DNA of 64,000 nucleotides from Ameyamaea chiangmaiensis (GTDB lineage: Bacteria > Pseudomonadota > Alphaproteobacteria > Acetobacterales > Acetobacteraceae): NCBI RefSeq assembly GCF_025995235.1, contig NZ_BAPT01000057.1:62001-126000 (forward strand), written 5' to 3'. Below the pieces are notes generated by a model, which made no database searches, was not told where the DNA came from, and was given only the letters and a program-made list of their open reading frames with translations. The position numbers were made by a program, and so were the translations under genes. Numbering within the stretch: the stretch's first letter is position 1; each line of letters starts with the position of its first letter. Below, one piece after another: positions 8,610-15,965 of the stretch.

Positions 8610-9503
8610 TTACCGCTTGCTGGCGTGAATTTCCGCCAGAAGGAAGTCACGGAACACCGACACACGCTTGGACGTCTTGAGTTCTTCCGGATACACGAAA
8701 TAGGCATCGACGGTCGGTAACGGCAGGTCGTCGAACAGACGCACCAGATCGGGGTACTGGGCGCACGCGTAGAGCGGGACCGACCCGATCCCCACACCCG
8801 ACGCGATGGCATTGGCCATGGATGCCAGACTGTTGACTTCCAGGCGGGGCGGCTTCGGTCCGCCGCCCGATGCGGTGGTGACGGCGTCCCACAGCCAATT
8901 GATGTGCGGTACCGGCGGATGGTAGCCACCAAAGGTGATCATCTGGTGGCTGGCGAGGTCCTCGACCGTAGTCGGCGTGCCGTGGCGGCGCAGATAATCG
9001 GGTGACGCGTAGATCGGCATCGAAAAATCAGCAAGATGGCGCTGGATCAGGTCGGGCTGACGGGGCGGGTGCATCCGCACGGCGACGTCCGCCTCACGCA
9101 TGCCGAGGTCGAGGTCGTTGTCTTCGAGGATCAGGCTGATGGAGATGTCGGGGTGCTTCTCCAGAAAACGGTGCAGACGCGGCGTCAGCCAGCACGAACC
9201 GAAACCGCTGGTCGTCGTAACGCGCAAGCGGCCCGCGGCCTTTTCCTTGCTCTCGGTCAGCAACGCCTGCGTCATGGCGAGTTTGGAGAATACATCGCGG
9301 ACGGTCTGGTTAAGCGTCTCGCCTTGTTCGGTCAGGATCAGGCCCCTGGCGTGTCGATGAAAAAGCGGGACCTGGAGCGCTTCTTCAAGGGCCGATATCT
9401 GTCGTGACACAGCCGACTGGCTGAGGTTCAGGACATCCCCTGCGTGCGTGAAGGAGCCGGCCTCGGCGACCGCATGAAAAATCCTGAGTTTATCCCAGTC
9501 CAC
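8610..9503 (-). CDS. LysR-family transcriptional regulator
   Basis: The 297-residue protein has an N-terminal winged helix-turn-helix (residues 1-60; SFTHAGDVLNLSQSAVSRQI) and a C-terminal periplasmic-binding-protein-like effector domain. The start is GTG 9503, with GGAG seven bases upstream. The effector half (DNDLDLGMREADVAVRM, VNSLASMANAIASGVGIG) resembles the GcvA-like branch. It lies on the same strand as trxB and downstream of it, with a 116-base gap. LysR proteins usually regulate a divergent neighbour, but none exists here, so the target is not evident. Confidence 0.87.
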   Translation of the reverse strand: MDWDKLRIFHAVAEAGSFTHAGDVLNLSQSAVSRQISALEEALQVPLFHRHARGLILTEQGETLNQTVRDVFSKLAMTQALLTESKEKAAGRLRVTTTSGFGSCWLTPRLHRFLEKHPDISISLILEDNDLDLGMREADVAVRMHPPRQPDLIQRHLADFSMPIYASPDYLRRHGTPTTVEDLASHQMITFGGYHPPVPHINWLWDAVTTASGGGPKPPRLEVNSLASMANAIASGVGIGSVPLYACAQYPDLVRLFDDLPLPTVDAYFVYPEELKTSKRVSVFRDFLLAEIHASKR

Positions 9504-9619
9504 CCGACCACTCCGTCAGAAAATATGTTTCGATCACACCACGTTATGCGGCGCAGGTGCAAGTATTCGGCCCCGAGTCCCGCCGGAAGCCACCGGCGTT
9601 GTGATCGCCCGGTCCGGCC

Positions 9620-10570
9620 TCACAAATGTGCGAGAAAACGTTCCGCTTCGAGTGCCGCCATGCAGCCTGTACCGGCGGCGGTGATGGCTTGGCGAAAGAT
9701 CTTGTCCTGGACGTCTCCGGCGGCGAACACTCCCGGCACCGAGGTGCGGGTAGAGCCCGGCGCGGTGACGATATAGCCTTCGTCGTCCAGGCGGACGTGA
9801 TCGCGGAACAGTGCCGTGTTGGGACTGTGGCCGATGGCCACGAACACGCCGTCCGTCGCCAGCGTCGACATCTCGCCCGTGTGCGTGTCGCGCAGATGCA
9901 CGCCGGTCACGACGCGTGGCGTGCCTTCGCCGATGATGTCGGCGACTTCGCTGTTCCAGCGCACCGACACTTTCGGGTGCTCGAACAGGCGCTCCTGCAG
10001 GATTTTTTCGGCGCGCAGAGTGTCGCGCCGATGGATCAGGGTCACATGATCGGCATGGTGCGTGAGATAGAGCGCTTCCTCCACGGCCGTATTGCCGCCC
10101 CCCACGACGCAGACCTGCTTGCCACGATAGAAGAACCCGTCGCAGGTGGCGCAGGCCGACACCCCGGCCCCCTGCAACTGCTGTTCGGACTCCAGGCCAA
10201 GCCACTTTGCCTGTGCGCCGGTGGCGATGACCACCGACCGGGCGAGATAGATGTCGCCCGAGTCGCCCACGCACCGGAAGACGTCACCGTCGGCTGGGGC
10301 GAAATCGCAGTCCACGATGATGTCGTGGACGATGCGTGTCCCCACATGCGCCGCCTGCTCGGCCATCTGTTCCATAAGCCAGGGGCCTTGAACGGCCGTG
10401 GCGAAGCCCGGATAGTTTTCGACGTCGGTCGTGATCATCAGCTGACCGCCGGGCTGGAGGCCCGCGACCAGCACTGGCGAGAGCGAGGCCCGGGCGGCGT
10501 AAATCGCGGCCGTGTAGCCCGCGGGACCCGCACCGATGACAAGAAGGTCTGTGGAGATGGTGTTTGGCAT
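9620..10570 (-). CDS. trxB: Thioredoxin reductase
   Basis: This 316-residue flavoenzyme reduces thioredoxin with NADPH in the cytoplasm. The sequence shows the FAD-binding GAGPAGYTAAIYAAR near the N-terminus, the redox-active disulphide C140-A-T-C143 in SACATCDGFFYRGK, the NADPH-binding GGGNTAVEEALYL, and the C-terminal FAD motif GVFAAGDVQD. Length and motif order are standard. It is divergent from the Lrp-type regulator at 10757, and the shared 186-base region between them presumably carries both promoters. Confidence 0.95.
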   Translation of the reverse strand: MPNTISTDLLVIGAGPAGYTAAIYAARASLSPVLVAGLQPGGQLMITTDVENYPGFATAVQGPWLMEQMAEQAAHVGTRIVHDIIVDCDFAPADGDVFRCVGDSGDIYLARSVVIATGAQAKWLGLESEQQLQGAGVSACATCDGFFYRGKQVCVVGGGNTAVEEALYLTHHADHVTLIHRRDTLRAEKILQERLFEHPKVSVRWNSEVADIIGEGTPRVVTGVHLRDTHTGEMSTLATDGVFVAIGHSPNTALFRDHVRLDDEGYIVTAPGSTRTSVPGVFAAGDVQDKIFRQAITAAGTGCMAALEAERFLAHL

Positions 10571-10756
10571 GAACCCCGGCCGCTGATACGCAGTTTTCTG
10601 GACTGTGCTTTGCGCCTGATATGGGCCCGCTGAAACAAACGGGCAAGCACAGGATGTGTAGGTGTGTCTTTCACTCTATGAATGGTCTTTGCGCGGGAAG
10701 CGGCCTTGGCCTATAGGCTGCGGTTCGTGGGTAGCAACGATGACAGGCGCGGCGTG

Positions 10757-11218
10757 ATGGATCTGGATTCCGTTGATCGGCGTATTGTCGCGGAGCTTCA
10801 GGCCGATGGCCGGATCACGAATGTGGAATTGGCCAGACGGGCCGGCATCTCCGCGCCGCCGTGTCTGCGCCGTGTGCGCCGGCTCGAGGAACTGGGGATT
10901 ATCCGCGGTTATCACGCCGACACCGATCCCCAGCAACTGGGGTGGTCGATCTCGCTCTTTGCCCTGATCGGGCTGGACAGCCAGAAGGAGTCCGTCCTGA
11001 CCGCGTTCGAGAACTGGGTGGCGGAATGGCCCGAGGTCCGCGAATGCCACATGATCAGGGGTGGCGGCGATTTTCTCGTGCGCCTTGTCGCGCGCGACGC
11101 GGTGCATGAAAATCAGTTGACCCGCCGGTTGACTGAAAGCCCGCATGTCAGTCGCGTGCAGACCCTGCAGACAATCCGCACGAGCCGGGATCTGGCAGGT
11201 GTGCCGGTTACGCCCTGA
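10757..11218 (+). CDS. Lrp/AsnC-family transcriptional regulator
   Basis: This 153-residue protein has an N-terminal helix-turn-helix (DLDSVDRRIVAELQADGRITNVELARRAG, then SAPPCLRRVRRLEELGIIRGY) and a C-terminal RAM ligand-binding and oligomerisation domain (VRECHMIRGGGDFLVRLVARD). The start at 10757 is chosen because Lrp family members begin a few residues before the first helix; an upstream in-frame start at 10682 would overlap the trxB promoter region. A divergent trxB-lrp pairing is seen in other proteobacteria. The effector is likely an amino acid, by family. Confidence 0.87.
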   Translation: MDLDSVDRRIVAELQADGRITNVELARRAGISAPPCLRRVRRLEELGIIRGYHADTDPQQLGWSISLFALIGLDSQKESVLTAFENWVAEWPEVRECHMIRGGGDFLVRLVARDAVHENQLTRRLTESPHVSRVQTLQTIRTSRDLAGVPVTP

Positions 11219-11281
11219 AACTTGCCCGGTCCGCCGCGACATGCTGTCTGCCGCATGATGCCCATTCCCAAGGATATGACC

Positions 11282-12409
11282 ATGTCGGCGCAAGATGACG
11301 GTCGTGCCCCGCCCCCCGGTGCGTGCGCGCCGGACGTCAGTGTCATCGTGCCCTGTTACAACGAACAGGCCAACGTCGTACCGATGGTGCAGGCGCTGCG
11401 TCGCGTGCTGGCCGGGCGACGCTGGGAAGTTATCTTCGTCGACGACAACTCACCGGACGGAACGGCCGAGGCGGTCGCGGCGATCGCGCGGTCTGATGCG
11501 CATGTGCGGTGCGTGCGCCGGATCGGGCGGCGCGGCCTGTCGTCGGCCGTGATCGAGGGCGTGCTGTCGTCCTGCGCTCCGGTCGTGGCGGTGATGGATG
11601 GCGATCTGCAACATGACGAGGCGCGCCTGCCCGATCTGATCGACGCGGTCGCCTCCGGAGCCAGCGACATTGCCGTGGGCAGCCGTCATGTCGAGGGGGG
11701 CGACAACGCTGGTCTGGCCAACGCATGGCGTCATGCGTTGTCCGATGGGGGAATCAGGCTGGCGCAGGCGGTCCTGCCGGTACGGCTGACCGACCCGATG
11801 AGCGGTTTCTTTGCCGCACGGCGCGACCTGTTCGTCCAGACCGCGCCCCGTCTTTCCGCCACCGGCTTCAAGATCCTGCTCGATCTGGTCATGTCCGCAC
11901 CACAGCGCCCCCGCGTGACCGAGGTAGCCTGTGGGTTCAAGCCGCGACTCGCGGGCGAGAGCAAGCTCGACACGCTGGTGCTGATCCAGTTTGCCACGAT
12001 GGTGCTCGACAAGTTGGCCAACGGGTGGCTGCCGACCCGCTTCATGGGCTTTGCCTTCGTCGGCGCGGTCGGCGTGCTGGTCAATCTGGCCGTGCTGGAG
12101 GGGCTGCGTGCTCTGGGGGCCGGGTTTGTTACGGCCGCCTGGGGCGGCACGATCTGCGCCATCATGACCAACTTCTGGATGAACAATCGCGTCACCTACG
12201 CCGATCGACGGTTGCGCGGCGCACGGTTGTGGTCGGGCCTGGCGCTGTTTGTCGTGGTGTGTCTGGTCGGCGCGTTCGCCAATGTGGGGATCGGCAGCCA
12301 GTTTCACGTGGCGCGTCACGAATGGGGCCATGCGGCCGCGATCGGCGCGGTGATCGGGGTCGTGTGGAACTATGCGGTGTCCTCGACCCTCGTCTGGCGC
12401 GCGCGGTGA
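11282..12409 (+). CDS. GT2 glycosyltransferase (polyprenyl-phosphate sugar synthase) with a C-terminal GtrA domain
   Basis: The 375-residue protein starts at 11282, with AAGGA seven bases upstream. Residues about 20-240 are a GT-A fold of the dolichol-phosphate-mannose-synthase type (SVIVPCYNEQANV, EVIFVDDNSPDGT, VMDGDLQHDE, GFKILLDLV). Residues about 250-370 are a four-helix GtrA-like membrane domain (MGFAFVGAVGVLVNLAVLEGL, TICAIMTNFWMNNRVTY). Such enzymes load a sugar onto undecaprenyl phosphate and help flip it. The next gene, a GT39 transferase, begins inside this stop codon, so the pair probably forms one lipid-carrier glycosylation pathway. The sugar is unknown. Confidence 0.86.
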   Translation: MSAQDDGRAPPPGACAPDVSVIVPCYNEQANVVPMVQALRRVLAGRRWEVIFVDDNSPDGTAEAVAAIARSDAHVRCVRRIGRRGLSSAVIEGVLSSCAPVVAVMDGDLQHDEARLPDLIDAVASGASDIAVGSRHVEGGDNAGLANAWRHALSDGGIRLAQAVLPVRLTDPMSGFFAARRDLFVQTAPRLSATGFKILLDLVMSAPQRPRVTEVACGFKPRLAGESKLDTLVLIQFATMVLDKLANGWLPTRFMGFAFVGAVGVLVNLAVLEGLRALGAGFVTAAWGGTICAIMTNFWMNNRVTYADRRLRGARLWSGLALFVVVCLVGAFANVGIGSQFHVARHEWGHAAAIGAVIGVVWNYAVSSTLVWRAR

Positions 12410-13863
12410 CAGCGCGCAGCGCGCTGGGGTGGCTTGGGGCGCTGACGCTGGTCCGGCTGCTGGTGGCGTGGCGGATGCCCGTCACGCCCGATGAGGCTTA
12501 TTATCGCGTCTGGTCGCATGCGCTGGCGGGGGGCTATCCCGACCATCCGCCGATGGTGGCGCTGTGGATTGCCGCCGGACGTTGGCTGGCGGGCGATACC
12601 GCGCTCGGCATCCGTCTGTTGGGTCCACTAGCGGTGGCGGCCGGCAGTCTTCTTGTCGTCGGGGCCGCGCGGGACATCATGCCCACGACCACGGGGGGGC
12701 AGGGTCCCGTGCGCGCGGCCGCGCTGTTGAACGCCACGCTGGCGCTGGGGGTCGGCGGTGTCGTGATGACACCGGATTCGCCATTGCTGTTTTTCCTGTG
12801 CCTTGCGCTGTTTGCTCTGGGGCGGCTTCTGGCGACGGGCCGTGGGGCGTGGTGGCTTCTGGCCGGTGGCGCGTTCGGCGCGGCGTTCGAGTCTAAATAT
12901 ACGGCGGTGCTGCCGGTGGCGGGTGTGGGCGTGTGGCTTCTGGCCTGCGCACGGGGGCGTCGGTGGCTTGTCACCCCATGGGTGTGGCTGGGTGGTCTGG
13001 CGGGCGCGATTGTCTGCGTGCCGGTCGTGCTGTGGAATGCCCGGAACGACTGGGTCAGCTTTCTGCGTCAGGGCGGTCGCGTGGGTGTGTTCAAGCCTGA
13101 ACGGGCCGTGCAGTTTCTGGGTGAACTGATCGGCGGCCAGATTGGTCTGGCGACGCCGCTGGTCTTTGTCCTGTTTGTGCTGGGCGGCATTCAGCTCTGG
13201 CGTATGGCGCGGCGCGATGGCGGGGCGGCGTTGCTCGCGGCTATGATCGGTGTCCCGACGGCCGTGTTCGTATTTCATGCTTTGGGGGACAGGGTTCAGG
13301 CCAACTGGCCGGTGCTGATCTACCCGTTTCTCGCGTTGCCGGCCGGTTATGCGGCAGCCGGATCGGTCGGCTGGGCGAGGCGTCTATGGCGCCCGGCGTC
13401 GGTGTGCGGCGTTGCCATGGCCGGCGCGGTCTATGGGCAGGGTCTCTGGTCGATCCTGCCGTTGTCGCCCCATCACGATGTCGTGCTGCGCCAGACCGGC
13501 GGCTGGCCGGCGCTCGCACGGTCGGTCGAGGCGGCGCGGCGGCCGGACGAGGTGGTTCTTGCCGACGAATATGGTCTGGCGTCCGAGCTCGCCCTGTATG
13601 GCGTCTCAGGGGTCGTCGCAGGTCCCGATCCGCGCTGGAGGACGTTCGCGCTGCCGCATCCGGCGGCGACGCAGGCGTTGCTGGTGCGCAGTGAACGCCG
13701 GCGCGACGCGTTGCCGCAGGGGGTGGGCCCGGGCGAGGACGCCGGTGAGATCGCGCGTGTGCAGGCCGGCAAGCAGATCGATCGGTATCGCCTGTATCAT
13801 GTGCGTATCGAAGCCGATCCGGCGCGTGGTCCGTTAATGTCGGAAATACCTGCCGCCCGTTAA
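12406..13863 (+). CDS. GT39/ArnT-type integral membrane glycosyltransferase
   Basis: The 485-residue protein starts at GTG 12406, which overlaps the previous gene's TGA (GTGA), indicating translational coupling. About ten hydrophobic segments are visible. The first periplasmic loop holds MPVTPDEAYYRVWSHAL with the acidic pair conserved in ArnT/PMT enzymes, followed by YPDHPPMVALW. The C-terminal soluble portion (RPDEVVLADEYGLASELALYG) is typical of this family. It should transfer a sugar from a polyprenyl-phosphate donor, presumably made by the preceding GT2 enzyme, to a periplasmic acceptor such as lipid A, LPS core or a protein. The acceptor is not evident from sequence. Confidence 0.84.
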   Translation: MTARSALGWLGALTLVRLLVAWRMPVTPDEAYYRVWSHALAGGYPDHPPMVALWIAAGRWLAGDTALGIRLLGPLAVAAGSLLVVGAARDIMPTTTGGQGPVRAAALLNATLALGVGGVVMTPDSPLLFFLCLALFALGRLLATGRGAWWLLAGGAFGAAFESKYTAVLPVAGVGVWLLACARGRRWLVTPWVWLGGLAGAIVCVPVVLWNARNDWVSFLRQGGRVGVFKPERAVQFLGELIGGQIGLATPLVFVLFVLGGIQLWRMARRDGGAALLAAMIGVPTAVFVFHALGDRVQANWPVLIYPFLALPAGYAAAGSVGWARRLWRPASVCGVAMAGAVYGQGLWSILPLSPHHDVVLRQTGGWPALARSVEAARRPDEVVLADEYGLASELALYGVSGVVAGPDPRWRTFALPHPAATQALLVRSERRRDALPQGVGPGEDAGEIARVQAGKQIDRYRLYHVRIEADPARGPLMSEIPAAR

Positions 13864-13875
13864 ACTCGCTTTAAC
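13860..13875 (+). promoter_or_regulatory. Candidate CtrA binding site upstream of motB
   Basis: The sequence TTAAACTCGCTTTAAC fits the full CtrA consensus TTAA-N7-TTAA(C) exactly. It overlaps the stop codon of the GT39 gene and ends 37 bases before the motB ATG. The same stretch is a perfect inverted repeat (CGTTAAA, five bases, TTTAACG, 13858-13876). CtrA is the alphaproteobacterial regulator of flagellar and cell-cycle genes, which suits the downstream gene. It was the only TTAA-N7-TTAA match I found when scanning the window by eye. Confidence 0.6.
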
Positions 13876-13912
13876 GTGCGGGCGTCACACTGGTCCTTGA
13901 ACAGGGGGTCAG

Positions 13913-14983
13913 ATGGCACGCCGTCCGGGTGAGAACGAGAAACGACCGATCATCATTCGGCGCGAAGAGGCGGCCCCGTCCGAACATCATGGCGGCAGCT
14001 GGAAGATCGCGTACGCCGACTTCGTGACGGCGATGATGGCGTTTTTTCTCGTCATGTGGCTGATCAACGCGACGACGGAGCAGCAGCGGCGCGGAATTGC
14101 CAATTTCTTCAACCCCCTGGCCGAGGCGCACGACAATCAGCCTCCGGCCGGCGGTGTGGTCTCCACGCGCATTTCGCCCCTGATCGACGGCACGCGGCTG
14201 GTGGATTCGAAGTTCACCGCCGCCGAGCGCAAGGCCGACCAGCGCCCGGATCGCACCGTCATGCCGACCGGAGGGCTGGACGGCAACGACACGGTCAGCG
14301 GTGCCGGCGACAGGGTCTCGGGTGAGGGCAGCGATGCCAGCACGATGGGACGTCACGCCCTGCACGTGGGTTCGGAAGCGCGCAGTCTGGGTCCGCGCGT
14401 CGACGTCCCGCCGGCCGTGCCGCGCATCGTGCCGATCGGCGGCACGGATGGCCCGCAATGGAGCGATCCTTCCGCCCGTGCCGATGCCGCGCGGGCCGAA
14501 GAGGGAACGCTGCGCGCGGCGGCTGAGCAGATCCGCGATGCGGTGGCGCAGGATCCCGCTGTGCGCCAGCAGGCCGGTACCGTGTCGATACGGGTCACCG
14601 CGCAGGGGCTGGAGATCGACATCGCCGACGCGCAGGCACAGTCGATGTTCGACCTCGGATCAACGCGACCCAATGCGCATGGACGCGCCCTGCTGAAAAG
14701 CATCGCGCCCTATCTGGCCCGTCTCGAAGGGCCGATCGCCGTCACCGGATACACCGATGCCACGCCCTATCGCGCGGGACAGCAGTCGAACTGGACCTTG
14801 TCCACATTGCGTGCGGCGTCGGCGCGCGACCTTCTTCAGGAAGACGGTCTTGCGGAGGCGCGGATCGACTCGGTAAGCGGGCGCGCCGACCGGGAACTCG
14901 CCCGGCCCGAGGCGCCGGGCGATCCGGGGAACCGGCGCATCGTCCTGACCGTGCGCCGCCAGTTCCCCGAGCCGTCGGAATGA
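13913..14983 (+). CDS. motB: Flagellar motor stator protein MotB
   Basis: The 356-residue protein has the MotB hallmark SWKIAYADFVTAMMAFFLVMWLI. This is one membrane helix with the proton-accepting Asp at residue 36. A long linker follows (about 60-210) and then an OmpA-like peptidoglycan-binding domain (about 230-350; VTGYTDATPY, NWTLSTLRAASARDLL, GNRRIVLTV). It anchors the stator to the cell wall and conducts protons with MotA. motA follows after 52 bases, the reverse of the enterobacterial motA-motB order. A CtrA-type box lies 37 bases upstream. Confidence 0.93.
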   Translation: MARRPGENEKRPIIIRREEAAPSEHHGGSWKIAYADFVTAMMAFFLVMWLINATTEQQRRGIANFFNPLAEAHDNQPPAGGVVSTRISPLIDGTRLVDSKFTAAERKADQRPDRTVMPTGGLDGNDTVSGAGDRVSGEGSDASTMGRHALHVGSEARSLGPRVDVPPAVPRIVPIGGTDGPQWSDPSARADAARAEEGTLRAAAEQIRDAVAQDPAVRQQAGTVSIRVTAQGLEIDIADAQAQSMFDLGSTRPNAHGRALLKSIAPYLARLEGPIAVTGYTDATPYRAGQQSNWTLSTLRAASARDLLQEDGLAEARIDSVSGRADRELARPEAPGDPGNRRIVLTVRRQFPEPSE

Positions 14984-15035
14984 CCGACCTGATCCCGTGT
15001 CCACACGGTAACAACCCAAGGAAAGAGAACACGAC

Positions 15036-15902
15036 GTGCTGATTATGGGCGGTCTGGTCTTCGTGCTGTTGTGCGTATTCGGTTCGTTCGTCGCGTCCGG
15101 CGGCGCCATCGGCCCGCTCGTCGCTTCGATGCCGTTTGAGCTTCTGACCATTCTGGGAGCTGCGATCGGCACATTCGTGATGGCGAGCTCCATGGACGAT
15201 CTGAAGCACGCGGCCAAAGGGTTCGCCAAGGCCCTGAAAGGGCCTGCGTACGGGCGTGCCGACTATCTCGACATGTTGAGCCTGCTGTTCTTCTTCGTCA
15301 GGCTGGCGCATGCCAAGGGTGTCATGGCCTTGGAGGCGCATATCGAGAATCCGACCGAAAGTGCCGCGTTCGCCGCTTTTCCAAAGGTGCGTGACAATGT
15401 TCGGGCGCGGAACATGATCTGCGACTACCTGCGCATGATCGGCATGAACCTGACCGATCCGTACCAGCTCGACGAGATCATGAGCCGGGAGCTCAAGAAA
15501 AACACGCGTGAGGAAATGCATTTTCCCCACGCCCTGCAGAGCATTTCGGATGCTCTGCCTGCGCTGGGCATTGTCGCGGCCGTGCTCGGGGTGATCAAGA
15601 CCATGGCCTCCATCAGCAAACCCCCGATCGTCCTGGGCGAGATGATCGCCGGTGCTCTGGTGGGCACGTTTCTCGGCGTGCTTCTCGCGTACGGCATCGT
15701 TGCACCCATAGCGTCACGCCTGCGATCGGTGATCGAGGAGGAAGCCAGCTATTTCGGGCTCATTCGTTCGGTCATCGTGGCGCATCTGCAGGGTAATCCG
15801 CCGCCCGTCAGTGTCGAGATCGGCCGCAAGGAGATTCCCGGAGCAATCATGCCGACCTTTCAGGAGGTGGAGCAGGCCATGGCCACCCTGTCGATCGGCT
15901 GA
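15036..15902 (+). CDS. motA: Flagellar motor stator protein MotA
   Basis: This 288-residue protein starts at GTG 15036 behind AAGGAAAGAG. It has four membrane segments: two near the N-terminus (GGLVFVLLCVFGSFVASGG, LLTILGAAIGTFVMASS) and two after the large cytoplasmic loop (ALPALGIVAAVLGVIKTM, GEMIAGALVGTFLGVLLAYGI). The Pro residues needed for torque and gating are present in ALPALGI and in the fourth segment's VAPI. It forms the proton channel with MotB, encoded immediately upstream, and the two are probably cotranscribed. Confidence 0.94.
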   Translation: MLIMGGLVFVLLCVFGSFVASGGAIGPLVASMPFELLTILGAAIGTFVMASSMDDLKHAAKGFAKALKGPAYGRADYLDMLSLLFFFVRLAHAKGVMALEAHIENPTESAAFAAFPKVRDNVRARNMICDYLRMIGMNLTDPYQLDEIMSRELKKNTREEMHFPHALQSISDALPALGIVAAVLGVIKTMASISKPPIVLGEMIAGALVGTFLGVLLAYGIVAPIASRLRSVIEEEASYFGLIRSVIVAHLQGNPPPVSVEIGRKEIPGAIMPTFQEVEQAMATLSIG

Positions 15903-15965
15903 GGGTTTGCGCTTTGCCGCGCCTGATCGCATAGGTCGCTGATCAGCAAGGCAGGAGTGTTTGCG

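Noticed and set aside
11725..12405. In-frame upstream extension of the GT39 gene
   Set aside because: It would overlap the GT2-GtrA gene out of frame; the GTG at 12406 in a GTGA overlap is the better start.
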